A stretch of 63,527 nt of DNA from a virus: positions 1 through 63,527 of the IMG/VR virus record IMGVR_UViG_3300042691_048475. One strand, 5' to 3'. Below the pieces are notes generated by a model. That model was not told the origin of the DNA. It ran no database searches and was given only the letters and a program-made list of their open reading frames with translations. Position 1 is the first letter of the stretch. The number at the start of each line of letters is the position of its first letter. Below are positions 25,467-33,922 of this stretch, in pieces. A program made the position numbers and the translations under genes.

Positions 25467-26434
25467 AAATTGCAATTATTGGTTCGGGGTGGGTTGGATG
25501 TCATCTCGCATTATCTTTAAAGAATAAACATGATCTTTCATTATATGATAAAAATGATGATGTTTTTTGTGGAACATCATTATATAATCAAAATAGATTG
25601 CATCTCGGGTATCATTATGCTAGAAGCCACAAAACGCGCATCCTTTGCAAAAATACATTTAATTTATTTTTAGAAAAATATGGGCATGTCACTGATGTTA
25701 TACATAACAATTTATATGCGGTACCAAAATATAATTCTATAATAGATTTTGATACATATTTAAAAATTTTTGATGATCATAAACATGATGCATATTCATC
25801 TGATAAATTAAAAAATCTCGAAGGTTGTATAATAGTTGATGAACGTTATATAAACCCCCAAAAGAGTAAAGAGCATTTTAAAGAAAGATTGAGTAATATT
25901 ATATATAAAGAAAATATCACAGAAAAAACACTAAAACAATTATCTAAAGATTTTGACTTAGTGATAAACAGTACAAATAATTTTTTGACACCAGATACAG
26001 AAAATACATTTTGGGAATTATGTATAATGATGATCTATGATAGAAAACAACCATTAGATTTTAATGCACTCACACTTGTTGATGGTTCATTGTTTTCCAT
26101 ATATCCATACCTGAATAATACAGTTACATTAAGCCATGTAATCTATACACCTATATTAAAAAGGAAAGTACCTGTTTTTGATGATGTGATTATAAATGTA
26201 TCAGAAATAAGAAATAATATGGAATTGGATGTCAAAAAATATTTTCCAGATTTCCATGATTATTTTAAATATTGTGATTTTTTTAAAAGTATAAAAATAA
26301 AAAGAGATATTAAAAGTGATGATAGAACGCCAGTATGCAACATTAATAATAATATTATAAATTGTTACACTGGCAAAATACAAGGAATATTCTACATAGA
26401 ACAGTTTATAAAAAATGAAATATCTAATAGGTGA
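25463..26434 (+). CDS. FAD-dependent oxidoreductase-like protein
   Basis: 323 aa. The N-terminal dinucleotide-binding motif is IIGSGWVGCHLALSL (GxGxxG-type), followed by SLYDKND, then TSLYNQNRLHLGYHYARS. The last resembles the substrate/FAD region of DAAO-type oxidoreductases in which histidines contact the flavin. The oxidation substrate is unknown, probably a sugar derivative given the neighbours. Overlaps both neighbours. Confidence 0.65.
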   Translation: MKIAIIGSGWVGCHLALSLKNKHDLSLYDKNDDVFCGTSLYNQNRLHLGYHYARSHKTRILCKNTFNLFLEKYGHVTDVIHNNLYAVPKYNSIIDFDTYLKIFDDHKHDAYSSDKLKNLEGCIIVDERYINPQKSKEHFKERLSNIIYKENITEKTLKQLSKDFDLVINSTNNFLTPDTENTFWELCIMMIYDRKQPLDFNALTLVDGSLFSIYPYLNNTVTLSHVIYTPILKRKVPVFDDVIINVSEIRNNMELDVKKYFPDFHDYFKYCDFFKSIKIKRDIKSDDRTPVCNINNNIINCYTGKIQGIFYIEQFIKNEISNR

Positions 26435-27173
26435 TAGTGGTTTAATAGGTAAAAATTTGCTTAAAAATTTTAGTTTTGACGCGACATTTAATAGCAAAAA
26501 TATAGATACATTCCGAGATACATTTATTGACGGTGGCGACGTTTATTTGTCTTGTCTGCCCGCTACGAAATGGAATGTGAATAAAAATAAATTGAATGAT
26601 CTCCAAAACATGAATAAGATATTAGATATCCTATCACATCACACATTTGCAAACATTATTTTGATATCAACTATTGATGTATACTTGGATTCACCGTTGC
26701 ATGTTGATGAAACATACAATCCAGACTTCAAAAGTTTACATTATGGGACACACCGTCTTTTATTTGAGAAAATAATAAAAGATATTTTATCTTATAAGTC
26801 GCTTTATATAATAAGATTGCCTGCATTATTCGGTGATTTTCTCAAAAAAAATGTTTTATATGATTTACTAAACAATAATTGTATAGAAAATATCAATAGA
26901 AACACGTATTATCAATGGTATAATTTAAATCGACTTCATATTGACTTTGCTAATATATTAGCAAAAGAAGGTGGAATATATAATTTATTTACATCGCCAA
27001 TATACACTGGTGAAATTGTAGATAATTTTTTTAAAAATACTATCATTAATAGTAAAGATGAATGTATAAAATATGATTGGAAAACAAAGCACAATAATTC
27101 AGGTTATATACAAACACATGACGAAGTTTTATGTGATATAGAAAAATTTATATATGAAAATCGCAATAAGTAA
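26415..27173 (+). CDS. NAD-dependent epimerase/dehydratase-like protein
   Basis: 252 aa, short extended-SDR. Rossmann start YLIGDSGLIGKNLL, ILISTIDVYLDSP (active-site Ser/Thr strand), YGTHRLLFEK (Y-x3-[K/R] with R in place of K) and IIRLPALFGDF follow the family order. The Lys to Arg change in the catalytic motif is notable. Overlaps both neighbours by about 20 nt. Confidence 0.65.
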   Translation: MKYLIGDSGLIGKNLLKNFSFDATFNSKNIDTFRDTFIDGGDVYLSCLPATKWNVNKNKLNDLQNMNKILDILSHHTFANIILISTIDVYLDSPLHVDETYNPDFKSLHYGTHRLLFEKIIKDILSYKSLYIIRLPALFGDFLKKNVLYDLLNNNCIENINRNTYYQWYNLNRLHIDFANILAKEGGIYNLFTSPIYTGEIVDNFFKNTIINSKDECIKYDWKTKHNNSGYIQTHDEVLCDIEKFIYENRNK

Positions 27174-27879
27174 TTTAGCATATAATAATATAGATTGTAT
27201 AAAAAATATTAACATATCGTTAATAGAATGTGTTTTTTCTAAAATAAAAAATATACCAGATCTTACAAATGAATTAATTATTCAATGGTTGAGTAAAATA
27301 CCTTCACACATTAGACCTTATTCAGTCCAATCTATAACATATAATTGCGGATTATTGAATTTCAATTTTTTAGATGAAAATATTTTCATTATTGATAAGA
27401 TAATAAGTCTGTCAAAAATTTTAAATATAAAAAGAATAATTTTCGGCTCACCTATTCTCAGAGTAGGTGAGCCGGATTTAAGTATGTTTTCATATATTGA
27501 TAAAGCTCTACATGACACAGATATAATTTTTTGTATTGAACCCAACGCAAAAATATATGGTGGATCATATTTTTATGACATTGAAGAAATAGTAAATTTT
27601 ATAAACAAAAACAAATTTAAAAATATATATACTATGATTGATACCCACAATGCATGGCTAGAGCAAAGAGATATTGTATCTGATATTAAAACCTATAAAA
27701 ATTATATTAAACACATACATGCATCAGAGATTGGTTTGTCTGGTTTTTTCAGCTTATCTGCGCACGACTTAGTAAGCAAAACTCTACGAGAAATAAGTTA
27801 TGAAGATGTAATAACATTTGAATCACAAAACATGTGCGGTATAGATGATTTTCTACGCATTTATGGCCACAATGTGTAA
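27154..27879 (+). CDS. Sugar phosphate isomerase/epimerase-like TIM barrel
   Basis: 241 aa. AP-endonuclease-2/xylose-isomerase-like barrel: IKRIIFGSPILRVGEPD, IFCIEPNAKIYGGSYF (metal-binding Glu), IYTMIDTHNAW (Asp/His), IKHIHASEIG (His). The metal ligands appear in the normal order along the barrel. Last gene of the glycan operon. It carries an 11-bp perfect palindrome inside the coding region. Confidence 0.72.
   Translation: MKIAISNLAYNNIDCIKNINISLIECVFSKIKNIPDLTNELIIQWLSKIPSHIRPYSVQSITYNCGLLNFNFLDENIFIIDKIISLSKILNIKRIIFGSPILRVGEPDLSMFSYIDKALHDTDIIFCIEPNAKIYGGSYFYDIEEIVNFINKNKFKNIYTMIDTHNAWLEQRDIVSDIKTYKNYIKHIHASEIGLSGFFSLSAHDLVSKTLREISYEDVITFESQNMCGIDDFLRIYGHNV
27444..27474 (+). repeat. 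Perfect 11-bp inverted repeat inside a coding region
   Basis: CGGCTCACCTA, a 9-nt loop, then TAGGTGAGCCG. It is far more GC-rich than its surroundings and would make a stable hairpin in the mRNA. There is no T-run after it, so it is not a simple terminator. Confidence 0.8.
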
Positions 27880-27923
27880 TTGCAATTACTTGAAATTTTT
27901 TTGATTTGTTTTAATATGGATAT

Positions 27924-28511
27924 ATGATTCTAGATCAAAACACAACATATAACGGCGATCTCATCCACAAGCGATTTGCATATGAATTCTTGAGAAAGAA
28001 TGTTTCACCTATCGGAGATGTAATTTGTTTTCGTGGTGCTATGAATGTAACCACAAATCTGATTGATCAAGAAGATCTTTTAGCTAAAGATTACATTTAT
28101 AGTAATGATGCAATTAATTTTGTTTGGGAGATTCCAAACCTATGCCCATTCGGTGCTGTAGCTTTTCAAAGATTATTCAATACACAGATCGCAAATATCC
28201 TCTCTGTGCGATATCTCAAGAAGCCTATTGAATTACGCGGGGATGATTTAATGGTACATGATACGTTTTTCGGTTCTGATGGAAAAGAACAAAAAGTTGG
28301 TAAGGCATCTGTTTCAATTACATATTCTACAAATAATGTAGCTATTGGTCATACCGGTATTAATATTGATGCTGGAAAAGCTGCACCAGGATTTGCTTAT
28401 TCCACTAAATTATCAGATGAAGATGCTATTTCCTTTATGAAAGACATTGAAAGTGTCTTTTATATTTCGACAAGAGATATGCAAATCGCAACAACTAAAG
28501 TCATTCTCTAA
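27924..28511 (+). CDS. DUF366-like protein, candidate late step of 7-deazaguanine synthesis
   Basis: 195 aa. VICFRGAMNVTTNLIDQEDLLAKDYIYS, then LRGDDLMVHDTFF, KVGKASVSITYS and HTGINIDAG fit my memory of DUF366 (FRGPxNVxxxxMVDxEDxxxxxxIYS...R.GDDL). The function is not established for the family as far as I can recall. It has no QueC ATP-pyrophosphatase motif and does not align with QueF. Phages that lack QueC but carry DpdA are thought to end with CDG or its decarboxylated form, with DpdL as predicted decarboxylase. Whether this protein does that job is inference from context. Confidence 0.6.
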   Translation: MILDQNTTYNGDLIHKRFAYEFLRKNVSPIGDVICFRGAMNVTTNLIDQEDLLAKDYIYSNDAINFVWEIPNLCPFGAVAFQRLFNTQIANILSVRYLKKPIELRGDDLMVHDTFFGSDGKEQKVGKASVSITYSTNNVAIGHTGINIDAGKAAPGFAYSTKLSDEDAISFMKDIESVFYISTRDMQIATTKVIL

Positions 28512-28891
28512 TGGATGCTACAATTTTTGATTATATTAACTCAATACTCTTTGATAAACGATACATAGATGATATACGCTATGAAGAAGGACAATTCAAT
28601 GTTTTTATGTGTAATCGGTGGATTTCTATGTATAGCGACGTTTCTGCTGAAATTATTAACGAAACAACCAACAAATACTGGCAAACGTTAACTTCAAAAG
28701 AAGATCAATATAATTTTTTATATCATGTATTTCCTAAATTCAAACGCAAGAGAATTGATTATATTAAAAAACATAAAGAAGACAAAACAGATAAAAAAGA
28801 ATCATTAGATATTGACAGTTTATTATCACAAAGATATCAAATTTCAAAAAGAGAAATTCAATTATATAAAAATAGTTTCATGTCTACATAA
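28511..28891 (+). CDS. 62: Clamp-loader small subunit gp62-like
   Basis: 126 aa. FNVFMCNRWISMYSDVSAEI, NETTNKYW, and FPKFKRKRIDYIKKHKED then RYQISKREIQLYK fit the pattern of the T4-like phage clamp loader A subunit (NRxxSxxP...N...  KKKR...). It would work with gp44 to load gp45. No gp44 or gp45 gene is in the window. Start overlaps the stop of the preceding gene by one base. Confidence 0.6.
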   Translation: MDATIFDYINSILFDKRYIDDIRYEEGQFNVFMCNRWISMYSDVSAEIINETTNKYWQTLTSKEDQYNFLYHVFPKFKRKRIDYIKKHKEDKTDKKESLDIDSLLSQRYQISKREIQLYKNSFMST

Positions 28892-28894
28892 ATA
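28887..28894 (+). promoter_or_regulatory. Late-type box CATAAATA
   Basis: CATAAATA lies 5 nt before ATG 28900 and overlaps the stop of the preceding gene. Confidence 0.45.
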
Positions 28895-28899
28895 CAGAC

Positions 28900-29616
28900 A
28901 TGAAATTCGACTCTTTAGTTTCACATTTAAATGATTTATTTTTACCAGTTTTAACAGAAAGTTTAGAACAAGATCCATATTATCAAATGATTGGTCTTTT
29001 TAAAGATATTGTAAAATCATTCGAAGACTCAGATAAAGGTATAACAGGATTACAAGAACTTTTAAAGAATTATTTTCAAAAGAAAATTGAAGTTAGAAAT
29101 GTTTCGATTGATAAAGAAGATGAAGCAAAAGAACAACTTTTTTCATTACAAGATGATGTTATAGATACTATAAGGGGTGTATTCATACCATGGGACAAAA
29201 AAAGATTCGAAGCTGATAAACTTTCGGCTGGTGAAAAACATATAGATGCAGAATATAGTGATCGCATTGATAAAGCTTTAGAAGTAGGTGCTATAGAAAA
29301 GGGAATGAACAGATCTGAGATGAATCGACCAGTAGTAAAAGATAGTTTCTTAGAATTTTTGAGAATGGTTTTCAAAACACAAAAAATACTACCTTTAGTT
29401 TCATCCAAGCCTCTAGCTCATCAATTATCAGGTAATAAAAAAGTGTTATTTGATGAATTTAAAAGATTCAATAACACAAGAGATGAATCATTAAAGAAAA
29501 AGCTTGAAACAAAATTTATGCAAATGCTGCCGTCTCCATTAAAAGATAAATTTCAATCATATGTGAGTGGTGATATCACAGAGAGAGATATGGTAGAAGC
29601 TATTCGTTTGTTTTAA
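28900..29616 (+). CDS. Hypothetical protein, 238 aa
   Basis: I do not recognise the family. It is charged and largely helical, without membrane segments. The start MKFDSLVSHLNDLFLPVLTESLE resembles the amphipathic N-terminal helix of several short proteins here (e.g. MKLNDLIDLVLEEY at 45386). This may be a virion targeting or cleavable leader type, as T4-like head proteins often have an N-terminal cleavage site. Preceded by a late-type box. Confidence 0.6.
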   Translation: MKFDSLVSHLNDLFLPVLTESLEQDPYYQMIGLFKDIVKSFEDSDKGITGLQELLKNYFQKKIEVRNVSIDKEDEAKEQLFSLQDDVIDTIRGVFIPWDKKRFEADKLSAGEKHIDAEYSDRIDKALEVGAIEKGMNRSEMNRPVVKDSFLEFLRMVFKTQKILPLVSSKPLAHQLSGNKKVLFDEFKRFNNTRDESLKKKLETKFMQMLPSPLKDKFQSYVSGDITERDMVEAIRLF

Positions 29617-29650
29617 GTTGACTTAGACAAAAAAAGGCATAATTAATATT

Positions 29651-30061
29651 ATGCCTGCTGAATTACCAACAGAATTAGATAATTTAAAAAATACCAAAAG
29701 CCTCATTGACTTAGATGGTCATTCTGGAGGCTTTTTTGGCTTAGATGAATATAAGCTTTCATTTGTTTTTGCTGATATTGTATTAGTGGAAATGATTGAT
29801 GAAGTAGAAGATGCACAAGGTTCAGCTATTCAGCGCAATGGCTTATTTATTCCTACTAATGCTGTCACTAAAGCATGGAGAAAAGCTAAGGTAGTACTAG
29901 TAGGCCCTAGCGTAAAATATTGCAAACCAAATGATATTGTAGTATTTCCAAATGATAAAGGAGCGTCAGTATCGAATCTTGAAATAGATGGTTATGGTAA
30001 AGTCAAAAAGGGGATGTTCTTAAACGAAGAGCGACTTTTTGGTATTTGTAAAAAAATGTAA
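29651..30061 (+). CDS. 31: Co-chaperonin GroES/gp31-like
   Basis: 136 aa. After a 40-residue leader, the GroES-type barrel follows: DIVLVEMIDEVED, GLFIPTNAVTKAWRKAKVVLVGP, CKPNDIVVFPNDKG and EERLFGIC. The DEVEDAQGSAIQRNG stretch sits where the mobile loop that contacts GroEL should be. T4 gp31 replaces GroES for folding of gp23; here the gp23 gene lies 10 kb downstream. Length is near T4 gp31 (111 aa) plus the leader. Confidence 0.8.
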   Translation: MPAELPTELDNLKNTKSLIDLDGHSGGFFGLDEYKLSFVFADIVLVEMIDEVEDAQGSAIQRNGLFIPTNAVTKAWRKAKVVLVGPSVKYCKPNDIVVFPNDKGASVSNLEIDGYGKVKKGMFLNEERLFGICKKM

Positions 30062-30064
30062 GTT

Positions 30065-30439
30065 ATGGCTGGGTATGATGAATTAAAAAATCTTTTACTT
30101 TCTAATGTATTGGAAATACGATTTTTGAGAAGAACACCAAAAGCTGGTGCAAATTCATTCAGAAGAATGATGTGTACCAATTCTATGTCACTTCTTAATT
30201 CATATAATGGGAAAGTAATTTTGGGTTATTTCACTCCAACACAAATGCCTAAATTTAATCCATCGCAAAATAATATTGTCATAACTTGGGATATTTTAAT
30301 GCAAAATTATAGGTGTGTGAGTACTGACAATTGTTCTATTATTAAGCAATATCCAGCTAATGACGAATTTTGGAAATATTTTAATGAAAATATTTATACT
30401 ATGTCAACACAAGACAAAATCAATTATATGTCATCATGA
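30065..30439 (+). CDS. Hypothetical protein, possibly DUF2693-like
   Basis: 124 aa. LLLSNVLEIRFLRRTPKAGANSFRRMMCTNS resembles the small DUF2693 fold of T4-like phages (V-x-V-x-F-T-K-x-x-G-x-x-R-x-M-x-C-T), but the match is short. No other motif is seen. 4 nt overlap with the next gene. Confidence 0.5.
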   Translation: MAGYDELKNLLLSNVLEIRFLRRTPKAGANSFRRMMCTNSMSLLNSYNGKVILGYFTPTQMPKFNPSQNNIVITWDILMQNYRCVSTDNCSIIKQYPANDEFWKYFNENIYTMSTQDKINYMSS

Positions 30440-30777
30440 TTACCGATTTAGAAACAAATTTAAATAATTTTTTGCAACGCAACGTGTCATTTATTATTAA
30501 TAATAAAGCAGTAAAGAAAGGCAAACTTCTTTTATTTACAATAAAAGATTTCTATATTACTTTCTTTTTAAAAATTAATAATGAACAAAAAAAGTTTGAA
30601 TTGCCGTATCCTTTTGCAACTAAGACTAAGGGACTTACCGCTGAATTAAACTATTCATTAGAAACTTTATCACAAAATTGTGATCATTTGTTTTTCAAAC
30701 TAAAAACATTAACACCCAAAACAAATACAAAAATTTATAATAATATTATATATATGATTGGCGACGTTGAAGAGTAA
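30436..30777 (+). CDS. Hypothetical protein, 113 aa
   Basis: Basic in the first half (NNKAVKKGKLLLFTIKDFYITFFL), no recognised domain. It overlaps the gene before by 4 nt and precedes the helicase by 23 nt. Confidence 0.6.
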   Translation: MITDLETNLNNFLQRNVSFIINNKAVKKGKLLLFTIKDFYITFFLKINNEQKKFELPYPFATKTKGLTAELNYSLETLSQNCDHLFFKLKTLTPKTNTKIYNNIIYMIGDVEE

Positions 30778-30800
30778 AGGAAACCATTTAATATGGCATT

Positions 30801-32423
30801 ATGAATTTGATGTCATTTTTTCCTGATGGTTATGAACCTTTAACTCAACAGACAGAATTAATTAATAGAATTGAGAGAGCTTTTGAATCTGGAAAAAGAT
30901 TTGTTATTTGCTGTGCGCCCACAGGATCAGGTAAGTCTTTTTTATCTAAAACGTTAGCTAATAGTAGTTCTGTTTCTTCGGCAGAGTTTATTAATTCAAT
31001 TAAGACTAATCAGGCTTTTACATTAGATCAATTCGGTACTTATCTCGACCCAGATGGTTGTGGTGATATGCAAAGTTTTGGTGCTATAGCACTTACCATT
31101 ACAAAAACATTACAAGATCAATATGCACTCTTATTCAAGGATTCAAAAATTTTAAAAGGAAAATCAAATCATGTATGTACTATTGATCCAAAATTCACCG
31201 CGGATGTAGCACCGTGTAATTATCTAACAGATCTCAAATTAGAATGTTTCAAAGCAAATAAGTGTCCTTATTATAGTCAAAGAGCTGAAGCATTAATCGC
31301 ACAATTTGGTGTATTGAATTACAGTATGTTTTGTTCTCTTCCTAAACATATTAAGAAAAGAGAATATTTGATTTGTGATGAAGCTTCAGAATTAGAAGAT
31401 GAATTGGTGAGACAATTTTCCAGAGAACTCAATTTTAAAGTACTCAAGAAGATGAATGTTCCAATAACATCTATTCCCATTAACAATTATTCAAAATTCA
31501 GAGCATGGCTTGAAAAATTTGTCGCAGATCTTTTCGAAGAAACAAAGACAATGCAAGAAAAATTAAAGAAGTCTAAAGAAAGTAAAAACTTAGCAGATAG
31601 ACAAAGACTTCTTCTTTATAAGAGTTTGCATATGTCTCTAGAGACAACTATTGATACTTGGGATGACTGTGAATATATTTTAGAAAAAACTAATGAAGCC
31701 ATTACATTGAAACCATTAAAAGTTGACAAGCTATCACATCATATTTTTAAACATGGCGATAGAATTTTATTAATGTCTGCAACTATTATTGATCACAAAC
31801 ATTTTGCAAAATCTTTGGGTATTACAGATTATGAATATATTGAAGTAGATTCAACATTCAATGCATCCAAAGCACCTATTTTTTGTACAGGTAAAATAAA
31901 ATTGAATTATAAAAATTTAAAATCATCTTTGCCATATATAGCAAAACAAATTAAAATGCTATGTGATCAACATAAAAATGTAAAGGGGGTGATCCATACA
32001 CACACGATGGAAATTACAAATTATTTAAAAACCCAATTAACAGATCCTCGTTTTATTTTTAGAGACGAACATCTGAATAATGAGCAGATATTGAAATTGC
32101 ATTCTGAAAGTGATGAACCAACTGTTTTAGTTTCACCATCATTAACCTATGGTGTCGATTTAAAAGATGATTTAGCAAGATTTCAGATTATTACAAAAGC
32201 AGCTTATATGCCATTAGGAGACGAACGCATCAAGAGAATCTTTAAAGAAGATGGTCAATGGTATGTTAATAAAATGCTCAATAATTTAATCCAAGCTTGT
32301 GGTAGGGGTGTGCGTTCTGTTGATGATTATTGTATTACTTATATTATGGATGCATGCATTACTGATGCTGTGATTCAAAATAGATCTAAATTACCCAAGT
32401 ATTTCCTAAAGCGATTTAATTAA
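30801..32423 (+). CDS. DinG/XPD-type SF2 helicase with probable Fe-S cluster
   Basis: 540 aa. Walker A APTGSGKSFLSKT (about 41-53), a CDEASELEDE box (about 192-201, DEAH-like), LLMSATIIDHKHF (motif III) and QACGRGVRSVDD (motif VI). Between Walker A and the DEAS box four cysteines (in CTIDPKFT, APCNYL, LECF and NKCPYY, about 116-157) are placed as in the Fe-S domain of XPD/DinG helicases. The order of motifs is that of 5'-3' DNA helicases of this clade. It is not a T4 Dda or UvsW homologue. Confidence 0.8.
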   Translation: MNLMSFFPDGYEPLTQQTELINRIERAFESGKRFVICCAPTGSGKSFLSKTLANSSSVSSAEFINSIKTNQAFTLDQFGTYLDPDGCGDMQSFGAIALTITKTLQDQYALLFKDSKILKGKSNHVCTIDPKFTADVAPCNYLTDLKLECFKANKCPYYSQRAEALIAQFGVLNYSMFCSLPKHIKKREYLICDEASELEDELVRQFSRELNFKVLKKMNVPITSIPINNYSKFRAWLEKFVADLFEETKTMQEKLKKSKESKNLADRQRLLLYKSLHMSLETTIDTWDDCEYILEKTNEAITLKPLKVDKLSHHIFKHGDRILLMSATIIDHKHFAKSLGITDYEYIEVDSTFNASKAPIFCTGKIKLNYKNLKSSLPYIAKQIKMLCDQHKNVKGVIHTHTMEITNYLKTQLTDPRFIFRDEHLNNEQILKLHSESDEPTVLVSPSLTYGVDLKDDLARFQIITKAAYMPLGDERIKRIFKEDGQWYVNKMLNNLIQACGRGVRSVDDYCITYIMDACITDAVIQNRSKLPKYFLKRFN

Positions 32424-32431
32424 ATACATAT

Positions 32432-33886
32432 GTGGAGATACAGACATTTCATTTCGAGATAAGAGATATTATATCACAATTCATAGCTGCATTCGATGAT
32501 GTGGTTATTAATAGATATGATAAAAATAGAAATGTAAGGTCAAATGTAAAGGTTAGATATGTATATTCCCCGAAAGAAAGAGTTTTATTTGATATAGTAA
32601 ATAAAGCCCAAAATATGACATTGCCTGTTATAGCAGTCAATGTTAACAGCATTAGTCGTGACGAAAGCCGTGTATTTTCAAAGGTATATGGATTTGATGA
32701 AAGTGATCATTTTGCTGACAACAAACCAGGCAAAAATTACACACATATAAACATGCCGGTGCCAATAGATATATCAATAAATATGTCTATATTAACAGAA
32801 TATCAAACTGATATGGATCAAATTTTATCAAATTTTATTCCATATACAAATCCTTACGTAGTTATATCATGGAAAATACCAGATGATATGGGTATCAAGA
32901 CTATTCAAGAATTGAGATCACCGGTAATATGGGGTGGTGATATGAATATGGCATATCCAATAGATTCATCTAGTTCAGATAAAAATCGAATCGAAGCCTC
33001 TACATCATTTGTTATAAAGGGTTGGTTATTTCCAAAATCAACACCCAAACAGCAAAATGTATTTTTTGTTACTCAAAATTTTAAATCATCATTATTGGAA
33101 GATGCATATTGCAGCAATATTCCAGAATCTGGATCAGTGCCATTAGGTGTGGATACAAAAACAATAATCATCTCTGCAGCACCCATATGCAAATACATTT
33201 ATTTTAATGGCATTTTAATAAATGATGATTTTGAATTTCAAAGTGAAGAAATAAAATATCCTTTTATTTTATTAGGAGAAAATTTTACTAACACAACAAA
33301 TTTGTATCTTTCTTCTAAAAATACAATCCTTTCATCATTTATAACTATTTCTGATTTTGATTATTACCCATCAATAAGTGCATATAATTTACCACTATCA
33401 TGCTATAAAGTATTGAATGATTATACTATCGAATTGACAATGCCAGATCTTATTAGTGATGGAAAATTTGATATTATAATAGCTAATAGAGCCGGTTGGA
33501 GCAAATTCGAAAATAATTTAAATGTAGTTGATGCAACAGATGATTCATTATTTGATGATCCCTCATTAGAACCCGTAATTTTAGATGTTATGGGGAAATA
33601 TTTCTATTCACTTATAGATAATGATTGGTATAATTTAGGAAATTGGTATGCTGACTCAGCCATGACCGTAGCAGCAACATTGTTGCCTGATGATACACAA
33701 GATGTAGTGATATTGGAAAATACATTGAGACCTGTTGTGGACCTTGATAATCCTGATTGGGTAAATCCGTTATCTATAGATGCATCTGCTTATCCTGGTA
33801 TAACATTTACATCGCAACTCAATAATAAAGTTGCATCTCCTATATTGGGTGATGTTATATATCAAGGAAATGCTGGTCATGTTTAA
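32432..33886 (+). CDS. Putative tail completion/sheath terminator protein (gp15-like) with C-terminal extension
   Basis: 484 aa, GTG start. The first 170 residues (FHFEIRDIISQFIAAFDDVVINR, VKVRYVYSPKERVLFDIVNKA, LPVIAVNVNSISRDESR) resemble the gp15-type tail terminators of marine T4-like phages: a phi-x-x-x-x-FxxxFxxxxI start and an R-x-L-x-x-I, P-x-I-x-V-x-I-x-S centre. The remaining 300 residues are beta-rich, not part of that family, and may be a virion decoration. It lies directly upstream of portal gp20, a late position. The identification is tentative. Confidence 0.5.
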   Translation: MEIQTFHFEIRDIISQFIAAFDDVVINRYDKNRNVRSNVKVRYVYSPKERVLFDIVNKAQNMTLPVIAVNVNSISRDESRVFSKVYGFDESDHFADNKPGKNYTHINMPVPIDISINMSILTEYQTDMDQILSNFIPYTNPYVVISWKIPDDMGIKTIQELRSPVIWGGDMNMAYPIDSSSSDKNRIEASTSFVIKGWLFPKSTPKQQNVFFVTQNFKSSLLEDAYCSNIPESGSVPLGVDTKTIIISAAPICKYIYFNGILINDDFEFQSEEIKYPFILLGENFTNTTNLYLSSKNTILSSFITISDFDYYPSISAYNLPLSCYKVLNDYTIELTMPDLISDGKFDIIIANRAGWSKFENNLNVVDATDDSLFDDPSLEPVILDVMGKYFYSLIDNDWYNLGNWYADSAMTVAATLLPDDTQDVVILENTLRPVVDLDNPDWVNPLSIDASAYPGITFTSQLNNKVASPILGDVIYQGNAGHV

Positions 33887-33908
33887 CCGGTTATTAATAA
33901 AAAAATGA

Positions 33909-33916
33909 GATAAATA
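33909..33916 (+). promoter_or_regulatory. Late-type box GATAAATA before portal gene
   Basis: GATAAATA 6 nt before ATG 33923. AGAGGAA follows it, so this start also has a Shine-Dalgarno-like element. Confidence 0.5.
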
Positions 33917-33922
33917 GAGGAA

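Noticed and set aside
27876-27889. GTAATTGCAATTAC palindrome with T-run as terminator of the glycan operon
   Set aside because: AT-only stem with no room for a loop; weak as a terminator, more likely chance.
29618-29649. TTGACT...TAATAT as a sigma-70 promoter of the GroES-like gene
   Set aside because: Spacing is about 20 nt and the -10 would touch the start codon; too weak in AT-rich DNA.
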